A DNA stretch of 51,692 bases. Source: Bacteroidales bacterium (lineage in GTDB: Bacteria > Bacteroidota > Bacteroidia > Bacteroidales > UBA932). Shown piece by piece: positions 9,813-17,740 of the stretch; position 1 is the first letter of the stretch; each line of letters starts with the position of its first letter. The position numbers and the translations under genes were made by a program. The notes below the pieces were generated by a model. It did not search any database, was not told the origin of the DNA, and worked only from the letters and a program-made list of their open reading frames with translations. Where the stretch lies: assembly GCA_024694675.1 (NCBI GenBank), contig JAILJO010000005.1, positions 1-51,692 of the forward strand, written 5' to 3'.

Positions 9813-11396
9813 ATGCAGATAAACATAAAAACATCCGCAGCGAACCAAACTGTTGTGTCTAGGCTCACACAACGTCTTCCAGGTGGAGTAAAGGAGAATA
9901 TCATTGCTCGCATAGCATTATGTTTTTCTTTGGCATCAGGCAAACGTTTTATGCAAAACGAGTTCAGTATATATGATTCTCAAGGCAAAGAGTATAAGGA
10001 TCATATATTGTTTGATTCTGCCAACCGTGATTATTATATCGCTCTTGTTTGTCAATCTTACGGTATTAACAAGAATAATGAATTAATTCCTAAATATGTT
10101 AAATTGCATATTGATCACGGATTGGAGCAGATTAATTATCTGTTTGAGAAAAGGCCTCAGTATACTTTTTTTGATTTCTTAGTTGAGTATTTAGAAAAGG
10201 GTATCGATTCCATTGAAGATGCCCCTATATCTCTTGATGCTGTTAGGAATAATAATCAGCATATTAGCAAGACCACTTTTACTGGTCCAATAGACATAAG
10301 AATTGGATACAATCCTGAAACTCATGCGCCGATTAATTATTGCTTTAATAATACAAAGACGTACAATAACCAGCATATTGCTGTTGCAGGGAAATCTGGA
10401 TCAGGCAAGTCCCAATTTGCTTTAGAGTTTCTTCGCCAGTTAGTTACAAGAACGCAGGGACAGGTCAATTTCTTGTTTTTAGACTTTAAGGGTATTTCTT
10501 CAGATGATAGAAAGAAAATGGAAGGGTTTTTTAAAGAAACCCATACTACATGCATTAATGCCCCGGATGTCCCATTCCCACTCAACCCACTATCGTTTAT
10601 TGACAATATTAATGACAGGAATAAGCTAGTTGGTATAAACAAGTTTGTTGACATAATAGCTAAGTATTCAAATATTGGGAAAAGGCAACAGCAAACGCTG
10701 AAAGAAGCGGTGCAAGAAGCATTTATTCGAAAAAAAGGTGGAGACTATCCCTCGTTGGAAGAAGTATACGATTTGATTATTGACCGAGTTGGGGATAATC
10801 GTGATACATTAACTGAAATTATGGGCCGCTTAAGTGAATATGAATTATTTGCTTCAAAGATTAGTAATCCAAGCTTGTTCTTAAACAACAATTATTATTT
10901 ATCTTTGTCAGGTGAGTTGGACAGTACAGTACGATTTACATCTGTTTTCCTTATTATTAATTATATTTTTAATGTTTTTTCTAATATGGGAAGCACTGAA
11001 GTAAATGATAATTATAGAGAAATGCGCTATGTTCTAATGATAGATGAAGCTCATGATTTGTTCCGAGAAAAGAAATCACTAGAGATTCTAGAGGTTATTC
11101 TTAGAAAGATTCGTTCATATGGTGTGTCCGTTTTTCTATTGTCACAAGGCATTACCGAATACAATACGGCGAATTTTGATTTCTCACAAGAATGCGAGAC
11201 CTCTTTTCTTTTGCCCATAAACGATATTGCTAACACAAAGGCAATCAATAAGTTCTTGGGGTTGACAATCAAAGATGGTAATACGGCTATTCGAAACATA
11301 GAAAAACTTAAGAATGGACAAGCAATCTCGAATATGAAAGAGTATCCGAAGACGGAAGTGTTTGATGTTGTACAATATTGGAAAGAATCATTATGA
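9813..11396 (+). CDS. DndE domain fused to a HerA/FtsK-type ATPase
   Basis: The first 110 or so residues resemble DndE, normally a separate small DNA-binding protein that recognises nicked DNA: a helical RIALCFSLASG segment and a C-terminal KLHIDHGLEQI that matches the 'lr.HidrGi' ending of DndE. After a linker comes a HerA/FtsK-like motor with Walker A AGKSGSGKS near residues 191-199, Walker B VLMIDEAHDLF near 406-414, and a following arginine-rich RKIRSYGVSVFLLSQG sensor segment. The ORF track starts inside dndD; the ATG at 9813, one base after the dndD stop, is the sensible start and gives 527 residues. The fusion would tether a DNA translocase to the modification complex. The DndE assignment is by pattern; the ATPase is clear. 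Confidence 0.78.
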   Translation: MQINIKTSAANQTVVSRLTQRLPGGVKENIIARIALCFSLASGKRFMQNEFSIYDSQGKEYKDHILFDSANRDYYIALVCQSYGINKNNELIPKYVKLHIDHGLEQINYLFEKRPQYTFFDFLVEYLEKGIDSIEDAPISLDAVRNNNQHISKTTFTGPIDIRIGYNPETHAPINYCFNNTKTYNNQHIAVAGKSGSGKSQFALEFLRQLVTRTQGQVNFLFLDFKGISSDDRKKMEGFFKETHTTCINAPDVPFPLNPLSFIDNINDRNKLVGINKFVDIIAKYSNIGKRQQQTLKEAVQEAFIRKKGGDYPSLEEVYDLIIDRVGDNRDTLTEIMGRLSEYELFASKISNPSLFLNNNYYLSLSGELDSTVRFTSVFLIINYIFNVFSNMGSTEVNDNYREMRYVLMIDEAHDLFREKKSLEILEVILRKIRSYGVSVFLLSQGITEYNTANFDFSQECETSFLLPINDIANTKAINKFLGLTIKDGNTAIRNIEKLKNGQAISNMKEYPKTEVFDVVQYWKESL

Positions 11397-12484
11397 AACA
11401 AGAGATTAAATATGTAGATATTAATAATCTTCAATTAGATTTATATAATCCTCGTCTTCCAAAATCCAAGCAAGGGACGGATGAAGGTGTAGTTATTGAG
11501 TACTTACTCCTTGAAGCAGCCACTTTGGAATTGATGGAATCAATTGGAGAAAACGACTTTTTTGTCGGAGAAATGCTTCTGGTTATTCCCAGTGAAAGGT
11601 CTGGTAGTTTTATAGTGGTTGAGGGTAATAGGCGCCTTACGGCTGTTCTATTACTTAATAAACCCGAATTGGCTAGAGTTAAAAAGGCTTCAATAAAAGA
11701 GATATACGATTCGGCGAAGTATAAGCCTTCTAGTTTACCCTGCCTTATCTTTAATAGTCGAGAAGAAATCCAAAAATACATTGGTTTTGTTCATATTACA
11801 GGGAAAAAATCGTGGCGAATGTTGGAAAAAGCACGCTACTTGTATGACCTGAGTCATTCCGACAAATTTCAAGGACTATCTTTTATTGATGTGTGCAAAG
11901 AAATTGCTAGAGTAATAGGGAGTCGATCTCCCTATGTAAGAAAGATGCTCACAAGTTTCCAGTTATATACCATTATTGAGGACGAAAAGTTCTATCAAAT
12001 AGATGGTTTGTCAGACTCCTCGTTCTTCCTTAATTATTTTTCCGATGGCTTGCAAAAAGAAAACATACGAATGTACATGGGGGTCGAGCTTGATTCTGAT
12101 GATCCATTAAAGAACTTAAACAAAGAGCATCTTAAAGACCTCGTAACATGGTGGTTCAAAAAAAGTGAGGGGGTTTCTCGTGTTATTGGAGATAGCGATG
12201 GAATGAAGAAACTCAATGAGGTACTGGGAAATGAAATAGCATTATTTGCCTTTAAAAGAGGGGCTAGTATTGATATAGCATACGAACTGACTAATGACAT
12301 TGATTTACAGTTTGAGCGTAAGGTAAAAGAATCATTGATGGCGATTGAGCAGGCAGATGGATTGTCTAATAAAGTCAAGACCTTTTATATCGACTTATAT
12401 GATGATTTGAAGAGTTTACGTCAGATAGCAGTAAAGATTAACGATTTCAAGACAAGGAGGGAGCAGGATGGCGACGAGTTTTGA
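11393..12484 (+). CDS. ParB-like (sulfiredoxin-fold) protein of the Dnd operon
   Basis: The 363-residue product begins with a ParB/Srx-like domain: YVDINNLQLDLYNPRLP is the typical entry strand and VVEGNRRLTAVLLL (about residues 75-88) is the ExNRR phosphate- or nucleotide-binding motif. The middle has a ParB-like helical region (SRSPYVRKMLTSFQLYTIIED), and the C-terminus is helical and charged. ParB-fold proteins in defence act as NTP-dependent DNA-binding or nicking factors, and DGQQR-type relatives read phosphorothioation in Ssp systems. Its ATG overlaps the fusion's stop (ATGA). It may sense or regulate modification, or license the neighbouring nuclease; which one is not visible. Confidence 0.65.
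   Translation: MKQEIKYVDINNLQLDLYNPRLPKSKQGTDEGVVIEYLLLEAATLELMESIGENDFFVGEMLLVIPSERSGSFIVVEGNRRLTAVLLLNKPELARVKKASIKEIYDSAKYKPSSLPCLIFNSREEIQKYIGFVHITGKKSWRMLEKARYLYDLSHSDKFQGLSFIDVCKEIARVIGSRSPYVRKMLTSFQLYTIIEDEKFYQIDGLSDSSFFLNYFSDGLQKENIRMYMGVELDSDDPLKNLNKEHLKDLVTWWFKKSEGVSRVIGDSDGMKKLNEVLGNEIALFAFKRGASIDIAYELTNDIDLQFERKVKESLMAIEQADGLSNKVKTFYIDLYDDLKSLRQIAVKINDFKTRREQDGDEF
12454..12470 (+). promoter_or_regulatory. Strong Shine-Dalgarno that fixes the nuclease start
   Basis: ACAAGGAGGGAGCAGGATG places AGGAGG about 6 bases before the ATG at 12468, inside the upstream coding frame. Most starts in this window have no such motif, so it points to independent or boosted initiation of the nuclease. 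Confidence 0.55.
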
Positions 12485-13424
12485 TGAAAAATATTCCCAA
12501 AGCATTGTTAATTTGGCAAATGTCGGCAGACCCGATTATTCTAGAGATGAGACTAACCTATATGCGGACTTTGTGGAACTAATGGTGGTTTTCTCAAAAG
12601 GAGACGGGATTGCATATGGGGATATCCAGGACCGTTTTTTTGGTGAACCAGATGAGAAAAATTCTACTGAAATCAATGATGATAATGAATCTTTGATTGG
12701 CGGTATTATTAACGTCATTAAGGAGCGGCTTTTTTTATTTGGGGGTCTTTATCCGTTTATGGTCTTGCCAGAACAGACCATTATATTAAAAAGTGACTTG
12801 ACGTCGTCTCAAAAGTTATATCTTTTTTTGCTTTTTTCTTCTTCACTTGACATTTTTAGTTCTTTCAACACAGAGTTAACGACTGATTTTGAATTCGTTT
12901 CATATGAGGCAATAAAGACTTTCCTGCCAAATGCGATTGTTAAACATTTTGGAAAACTCTCTGAATACACGGGTTCAGCAATAGAAAAAATTAAGAATCT
13001 GGCTAATGACATAGGGCTACCCTTTGATGACTACGAGATCGGATGCATTGGAGAAAGGAATAATCAGGAACGTGGATTGGATATCGTTTCATGGATACCT
13101 TTTGAAGACAAGTGCCAGAATAAAGTAGTTTTCTTATGTCAATGTGCTTGTGGCAAACAATATGAATCAAAGCAACACGATATACGACGATATCAGAATT
13201 ATTACCGCTTCTACAAAACTAAGCCTCAGCTAACATTATTTGTCCCGTATTCTTTGATTAACCCAAAGGAGAATAAGTTTTATCATTCTGATTATGTAGA
13301 AGGTGATTATCTGATTTTTGAGAGGTTGCGCATTATTAGATTAGCTATCCAAAAGGAAGATTTGCTTTCATTTTTAAAATCTACTTGCCTTCTTGAGAAA
13401 TGTATTCATGATTATTGTGCTTAG
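12468..13424 (+). CDS. Putative PD-(D/E)XK-type nuclease closing the Dnd operon
   Basis: The N-terminal 190 residues are helical and unassigned. Residues 196-300 follow a pattern I recognise from uncharacterised restriction-like proteins: NNQERGLDIVSW, a PF-D turn, then KVVFLCQCACGKQYESK, and later LFVPYSLI plus an ERLRIIRL helix. The aspartate in GLDIV and the Q/K pair in the next strand would be the catalytic set of a PD-(D/E)XK variant. The start overlaps the ParB-like gene by 17 bases and is preceded by AGGAGG, a strong ribosome site. It is last in the operon, where a restriction effector would be expected. Function is inferred; no close homologue is identified by eye. Confidence 0.55.
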   Translation: MATSFDEKYSQSIVNLANVGRPDYSRDETNLYADFVELMVVFSKGDGIAYGDIQDRFFGEPDEKNSTEINDDNESLIGGIINVIKERLFLFGGLYPFMVLPEQTIILKSDLTSSQKLYLFLLFSSSLDIFSSFNTELTTDFEFVSYEAIKTFLPNAIVKHFGKLSEYTGSAIEKIKNLANDIGLPFDDYEIGCIGERNNQERGLDIVSWIPFEDKCQNKVVFLCQCACGKQYESKQHDIRRYQNYYRFYKTKPQLTLFVPYSLINPKENKFYHSDYVEGDYLIFERLRIIRLAIQKEDLLSFLKSTCLLEKCIHDYCA

Positions 13425-13890
13425 AAAGGCGTAGCTAGAAGAGTAGAAGTGCCTATGACTTGTGTGCGAATATGGGTTAAACAGACGCGTGAGATATTCA
13501 TCGATTTCCGATGAGGTATAACAAATCTGAATGTTTTCTTACCTTTGCACTACAAAGAATTATCGCTTGTCAAGGGAATAGTCGCTTCTTTCGAATAAGT
13601 CAGAGAATCACTTATTTAATAATCGAGTTTTTGACAGGGATGACCATCCGCGGTCAGGTATTGACAAATAAACTTACTAAGAATTTATTTGGTTGGCCAT
13701 AAACAATTAAAAATCAATCATCTACTCCTTCTGTTTAAAAACGAGTGGTTTCAAGCTAGAGCAGGGGTTTGTAGCAGTTATTGAGGTTAAAAATCAATAA
13801 TATTTTCAAAGAAATGCAATATAATTGTGGAGAATGCATTATTTTTGTAAGTGATGAATTTTGAATGCCACCGAAAGTGTTATATGGCCT
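13425..13890. other. Gene-free stretch between the Dnd operon and Septu
   Basis: These 466 bases hold no convincing coding frame; the 63-codon ORF at 13511 has no family features. Two promoter-like -7 boxes are seen: TACCTTTG at 13540-13547 and TATTTTTG at 13840-13847. A short hairpin TGACC-ATCCGC-GGTCA lies around 13640. A small RNA or a decayed gene started from the first box is possible but unproven. No CRISPR-like repeats are visible. Confidence 0.5.
13840..13847 (+). promoter_or_regulatory. -7 element for the Septu operon
   Basis: TATTTTTG fits TAnnTTTG and lies 43 bases before the ptuA ATG, giving a 5' leader of about 35-40 bases. No good -33 box is found at the usual distance. Confidence 0.4.
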
Positions 13891-15180
13891 ATGAAACTGA
13901 GAAAGATAAAACTTACAGATTTTCGTTGTTTTAAAGAGTATGAAATAGGACTTAAAAGCGGAGTGAATCTTCTTATAGGTGAGAACGGCTCTGGTAAGAC
14001 TTCAGTAATACGGGGTGTTACACTGGCATTGAACGCTTTTTTCAAAGGCTTCAGTGATGAGAACACTTCTTGCGCAGGTATAGCATCAGAGGATTTCTGC
14101 CATTCTGTAGCAAACGAGTCGAAGAGTTTGACTCGACCTGCTGAAGTGTTGTTTTCCACCATAAGTGGTGACGAGAACGTTTCCATTTTCAGGAAATCGA
14201 AGAAGACATCAACAATATATCAGAATGCCAGAGAGTTTAACTGGAAAAACAAGGATTTGTATAGTAAGGTGGCAAAAGAGGATGGTGATCATCGTCAAAC
14301 ACCTCTGCCGCTGTTTGCATTCTTTGCTACTGATGATATACATCTGAAATATCAGAATGTGGAAGCCAAGTCTTTCAAGGATTACTATCTTGCACCATCT
14401 TTTGGATACTACCTCTGCCTAAGAGGAGGCTTCCTGGCTAAATATTGGGTTAACAGGATGCTGGTTCTGGAAGAAGGCGGCAAGGGTGAAGAAGAATTGG
14501 AGATAGTGAGGAATGCGATCAGGACCGCATTGGGTAATGACGGGTGCGGAATCATCTGTGATGTGACTATCAGGCCCAAACAGGGATATGTTTATTTCAT
14601 CTTTACTGACGGCAGGGAGGTACGATTTGAAGATTTGTCAGATGGTTATATGCGTCTGGTGAACATGGTAATAGATATGGCATTCAGGTGCAGTATCCTA
14701 AATAGGCCTCTTTTCGGTCTACAGGCTTGTTCAAGGACTGAGGGGGTGGCTTGTGTTGACGAGATAGATGACCATCTGCATCCGTCATTGCAGGCAAAGG
14801 TGATAAAGGGGTTGAAACTGGCATTTCCCAGAGTGCAGTTCGTGATCTCCACACACGCACCGATGGTGATGTCAAGCGTGATGACAAACGAGGAGAATGA
14901 GGTGCTACACTTGGAATATCGTGACGGCACATATATGGCAATGCCCATTAACACATACGGTCTGGATGCATCGACAATACTGGAGATGTATATGGGAAAG
15001 AATGCACGAGTGGCAGAAGTGGAGGAACGGCTGAAGGAACTGTTTGACTTGATAGACAGCGATCATTATCCCGAGGCAAAGGCAAAGTTAAAGGAACTGA
15101 CGAACGATTTCGGTGATACTCTTCCTGAAATCATACAGGCTCGTACGATGCTGGACTTTAGAATGGAGAGCGATGATTAA
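13891..15180 (+). CDS. ptuA: Septu PtuA-type AAA/ABC-like ATPase
   Basis: The 429-residue ATPase has the compact AAA15/21 or OLD-like fold: N-terminal IKLTDFRCFKEYEI, Walker A IGENGSGKTS (about 28-37), signature FEDLSDGYMR (about 246), Walker B ACVDEIDDHLHPSLQ (about 287) and the H-loop FVISTHAPMVMSS (about 318). In Septu, PtuA binds ATP and holds the HNH nuclease PtuB until phage infection; the adjacent overlapping ptuB makes this assignment likely. The track begins at TTG 13861; ATG 13891 (MKLRKIKLTDFR) is the family-typical start. No reverse transcriptase is nearby, so this is Septu rather than a retron such as Ec78. Confidence 0.82.
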   Translation: MKLRKIKLTDFRCFKEYEIGLKSGVNLLIGENGSGKTSVIRGVTLALNAFFKGFSDENTSCAGIASEDFCHSVANESKSLTRPAEVLFSTISGDENVSIFRKSKKTSTIYQNAREFNWKNKDLYSKVAKEDGDHRQTPLPLFAFFATDDIHLKYQNVEAKSFKDYYLAPSFGYYLCLRGGFLAKYWVNRMLVLEEGGKGEEELEIVRNAIRTALGNDGCGIICDVTIRPKQGYVYFIFTDGREVRFEDLSDGYMRLVNMVIDMAFRCSILNRPLFGLQACSRTEGVACVDEIDDHLHPSLQAKVIKGLKLAFPRVQFVISTHAPMVMSSVMTNEENEVLHLEYRDGTYMAMPINTYGLDASTILEMYMGKNARVAEVEERLKELFDLIDSDHYPEAKAKLKELTNDFGDTLPEIIQARTMLDFRMESDD

Positions 15181-15823
15181 GATTGACAAGGGTCGTGAGC
15201 CTGCGGAGTGGACGGAGCAGAGGAATACTCCCGGAATTACATACGAGACTGCACGCAAGGATGCCTTGAGGCAGGCACTGCTGGAAGAACAAGGAGGACT
15301 GTGCGGTTACTGTATGCGTCGCGTGTCTTTTGTGCCCGGTGAGGTGACAAATACCCGCATAGAACATCTGAAGCCGCGTACGCTGAGTCTGGCACAAGGG
15401 AAGCCGGAAGAGACGCTGGCCTATAGCAACATGATTCTGTGTTGCAATGGAGATATTGACGGAAGCAAGAATTTCCATTGTGACGTGAGCAAGGATGAGA
15501 CGGAGATTCACTTTAAGCCTTTTAACGCTGCTGCAATAGCTACGATTTCCTATTCATCGGGTGACGGTAGTATCAAATCGTCTAATGCTGTTTATGACAA
15601 GGATCTTAATGAAGTGCTGAACCTGAACCATCCACGGCTGAAAGCAAACAGACGTGCTGTATTAATAGGTTTGGCAACAGAGATGGGAAAGAATACGTGG
15701 AGCAAGTCGGAAATCCAACATAAGTTGACGTATTATAGTAGCAGGACATCTGGCGGCCAATTGCATGTATACTGTGGTGTGGTAATTTGGTATCTTTCGA
15801 AGAAACTAAGGCAGTTTGTCTGA
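15173..15823 (+). CDS. ptuB: Septu PtuB-type HNH endonuclease (TIGR02646-like)
   Basis: This 216-residue protein fits the TIGR02646 family of HNH nucleases paired with PtuA in Septu and retron systems. It shows KGREPAEWTE near the start, GLCGYCMRRV with paired cysteines (about 42-51), IEHLKPRT with the HNH histidine (about 62), AYSNMILCCN with the asparagine and further cysteines (about 83-92), and FHCDVSK. The zinc-binding and ββα-metal residues appear intact. The ATG at 15173 overlaps ptuA by 8 bases; the longer upstream start in the track lies in ptuA. It is the presumed nucleic-acid-cleaving effector. Confidence 0.82.
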   Translation: MIKIDKGREPAEWTEQRNTPGITYETARKDALRQALLEEQGGLCGYCMRRVSFVPGEVTNTRIEHLKPRTLSLAQGKPEETLAYSNMILCCNGDIDGSKNFHCDVSKDETEIHFKPFNAAAIATISYSSGDGSIKSSNAVYDKDLNEVLNLNHPRLKANRRAVLIGLATEMGKNTWSKSEIQHKLTYYSSRTSGGQLHVYCGVVIWYLSKKLRQFV

Positions 15824-16026
15824 AACGGGTGAGATTAACGAATACCAAAACGAAGGTCAATGAGAGCCGTAAGGTGCATAAAATCAAATTCGGCGATAAA
15901 GACGTGTCGCTATTTACTTTCTTCCTCCAGCTTGTGAACTACTTAAAGTTCATTGGTACTGTCCCGGCGATTGATATTAATGCGTATCTGAAGGCAATTC
16001 ATGCAAAGATTGACGAGGAAATATAA
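15787..16026 (+). CDS. Small ORF overlapping the ptuB end; fragment or unknown small protein
   Basis: The 79-codon frame opens at a TTG inside ptuB. From about 15825 on it looks coding, with balanced composition and a helical, hydrophobic segment VSLFTFFLQLVNYLKFIGTVPAIDINAYLKAIHAKI. I do not recognise the family. No ATG and no ribosome site are present, so it may be the surviving 3' end of a gene whose beginning was lost in a rearrangement just after ptuB, or an additional small Septu-linked protein. A frameshifted extension of ptuB is less likely, because ptuB already ends at a family-typical tail. Confidence 0.33.
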   Translation: MVSFEETKAVCLKRVRLTNTKTKVNESRKVHKIKFGDKDVSLFTFFLQLVNYLKFIGTVPAIDINAYLKAIHAKIDEEI

Positions 16027-16074
16027 AAAGTATAGCAAGGGGTATAAATAGAAGGATTAAATACATGTAGATTA

Positions 16075-16100
16075 ACCGATAGTAATCATTAAATATCGGT
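16075..16100 (+). terminator. Weak hairpin after the Septu operon
   Basis: ACCGATA (16075-16081) and TATCGGT (16094-16100) form a 7-base-pair stem with a 12-base loop followed by ATTTGTGTTT. The stem is short and the T-run imperfect, so termination is only plausible. Confidence 0.3.
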
Positions 16101-16200
16101 ATTTGTGTTTATCTATGAAAGTAGAGTTGACTTCAATACGCGTAACGGGCTGCTCGTTTATGTTACAAATGAAAAAAGGATGCAACTTATGAGTCACCTC

Positions 16201-17385
16201 CTATAGCGCTGGTATCAGGTCTACGGCCTTGCGTTTGCTCTCGTCCACGATCTTGGCGTAAACCTGTGTGGTGGTGACCCGCTTGTGGCCGAGGAGTTTG
16301 GAGACGGTGTACAGGTCGGCTCCGTAAGCTAGGTCCAGGGTTGCGAAGGTATGGCGGGCGCAGTGGAAGGTAATGGGTTTGTCAATCCCGGCCCGTTCCA
16401 CCATCTTCCTGAGGTATTTCTGGATCATGCACCGTTTTGGGAGTCTGAAAACGGTATCGGCATCTTTGGATTTGCCTCTTTCCGGCATTACCTTCAGGGC
16501 ATTTTCTGAGAGGGGCAGATATAACTTTTCCTTAGTCTTGATCTGGGTCAGGTCTATCTGCCTGGTCCCATCAGACATGGTTTTTATCTTCCCCCAGGTG
16601 AGGGCTTCGATGTCGCCGAGGCGGAGTCCGCAGAAACAGCTGAAAAGGAATGCTGGCAGGACAGCACGCTCATATTCGTTCTGCGGGACCACCGCGGCAA
16701 GAGCGCGGACTTCCGGCATGGTGAGGTAACAGCGGTTGGACGCCGGTTTGGCAGGCTTGTCCTTGGGCTCCATTTTGGTTACGGGATTGTATTTGATGAT
16801 ATCGTCCCGGACCGCCTTGTTGAGCGCCGCGTTAAAGATACCGAAATAATCGTACTGCGTGTGCGGAGAAAGTGGCTTTGGCGTGAAGTTCTTCTTCTTG
16901 ATGGGCTGGCGGTCTTCCCGCTTGGGCGGCAATGTCTTGGCTCGCTTCAGATAGGACACAAAGCCCATACAGAATTCTTTGTCAATGCTTCCAATCTCCA
17001 CCTGGTCACCGGCGTATTTAATGAAATGGTTGATTCCATTGTCGTATGTCTGGTAGGTGCTGGTCCCCCTTTCTTTCGCCTTCTGAGAAAGAGAGCGCAT
17101 ATAATCCACAAAGTTCATCTGGCTGCGTAGACGGGCGTTGCTGAAACCGAACTCGCCGTTCTGGAGTTCCACAATCTTTTGCGCCTTGTATGCGTTTGCC
17201 GTCCTCAGCGTCTCTGCATTTTTGTCCTTCTCTACACCCGAACGCTCCGGGACGAGGTACAGTTTCAGGAACTCGTACTGGCGCACCCCGCCGGAGTAGT
17301 AATCCAGGTACAGGGACTGGCTTCCGTCCTTCAGTTTCTTTGCCCGCAGGCGTATGGGTTCCTTGTTTTGTTTCAGCTTTCTCAT
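16201..17385 (-). CDS. Tyrosine recombinase (integrase) of the island
   Basis: The 394-residue protein is a Bacteroidota-type site-specific tyrosine recombinase: an arm-binding N-terminus (KEPIRLRAKKLKDGSQSLYLDYY), a SAM-like core-binding domain (about 100-200), and a catalytic domain with arginine in CGLRLGDIEAL, HCARHTFATLDLAYG (H-x-x-R), LLGHKRVTTTQVY (H and nucleophile Y). All catalytic residues are present. The ATG at 17385 fits a promoter 19 bases upstream; the longer track start at 17436 would lie upstream of that promoter. It sits next to the 3' end of tRNA-Pro, the usual target for such enzymes, and is GC-richer than the defence genes it would mobilise. It probably excises and integrates the island. 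Confidence 0.9.
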   Translation of the reverse strand: MRKLKQNKEPIRLRAKKLKDGSQSLYLDYYSGGVRQYEFLKLYLVPERSGVEKDKNAETLRTANAYKAQKIVELQNGEFGFSNARLRSQMNFVDYMRSLSQKAKERGTSTYQTYDNGINHFIKYAGDQVEIGSIDKEFCMGFVSYLKRAKTLPPKREDRQPIKKKNFTPKPLSPHTQYDYFGIFNAALNKAVRDDIIKYNPVTKMEPKDKPAKPASNRCYLTMPEVRALAAVVPQNEYERAVLPAFLFSCFCGLRLGDIEALTWGKIKTMSDGTRQIDLTQIKTKEKLYLPLSENALKVMPERGKSKDADTVFRLPKRCMIQKYLRKMVERAGIDKPITFHCARHTFATLDLAYGADLYTVSKLLGHKRVTTTQVYAKIVDESKRKAVDLIPAL

Positions 17386-17403
17386 AGCATTTCCCTTTGC
17401 CTG

Positions 17404-17437
17404 CAAAGATAGCGAAAATTTGTTACCGAGTAACAAA
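17404..17437 (-). promoter_or_regulatory. Integrase promoter with palindromic operator
   Basis: On the minus strand TATCTTTG (17404-17411) matches the -7 consensus, and TTTG (17434-17437) is a possible -33 box 22 bases away. A perfect palindrome TTTGTTAC-CGA-GTAACAAA (17419-17437) covers the spacer, and a third half-site GTAACAAA lies at 17441-17448. This layout suggests repression of the integrase by a dimeric regulator, whose gene is not identified. Confidence 0.55.
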
Positions 17438-17448
17438 TGGGTAACAAA

Positions 17449-17740
17449 AATGAGGGTATTATTGTGTTATCAATGTCAACGAGGGTCTTTGAGGGCGAAA
17501 AAGAATAATGCGCTACACGCATTTGTAACGGCATTATTATAGCATTTTTGTAACTTTTTCATTTCACCGGGAGACCCCCATAAGCGTGAAATGCTCCCAT
17601 ATTGTTTAGTTTTAGTTTATTTACAAATATAACAAATAATTGCTAATAAATAAACTGAAAAACGATAATTGAATTCCGGAGGCCCAAAGGGCCGACAAGG
17701 GGGAGTTTGAGGGGGCGTAGCCCCTTCAATGGAGTGAAAC
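17449..17740. other. Gene-free stretch between integrase promoter and tRNA-Pro
   Basis: No coding frame is supported here. The left part is AT-rich. The right part carries two tight hairpins, GGCCC-AAA-GGGCC (17681-17693) and GGGGC-GTA-GCCCC (17712-17724), in a G-rich stretch unlike its surroundings. It likely holds the attachment region of the element; no core site can be defined without the other end. Confidence 0.4.

Noticed and set aside
13511-13702. 63-codon ORF after a TACCTTTG box
   Set aside because: No family pattern and no ribosome site; kept only as part of a gene-free stretch.
13425-13890. Possible retron non-coding RNA before ptuA
   Set aside because: No reverse transcriptase gene is nearby and no long inverted-repeat msr/msd structure is visible.
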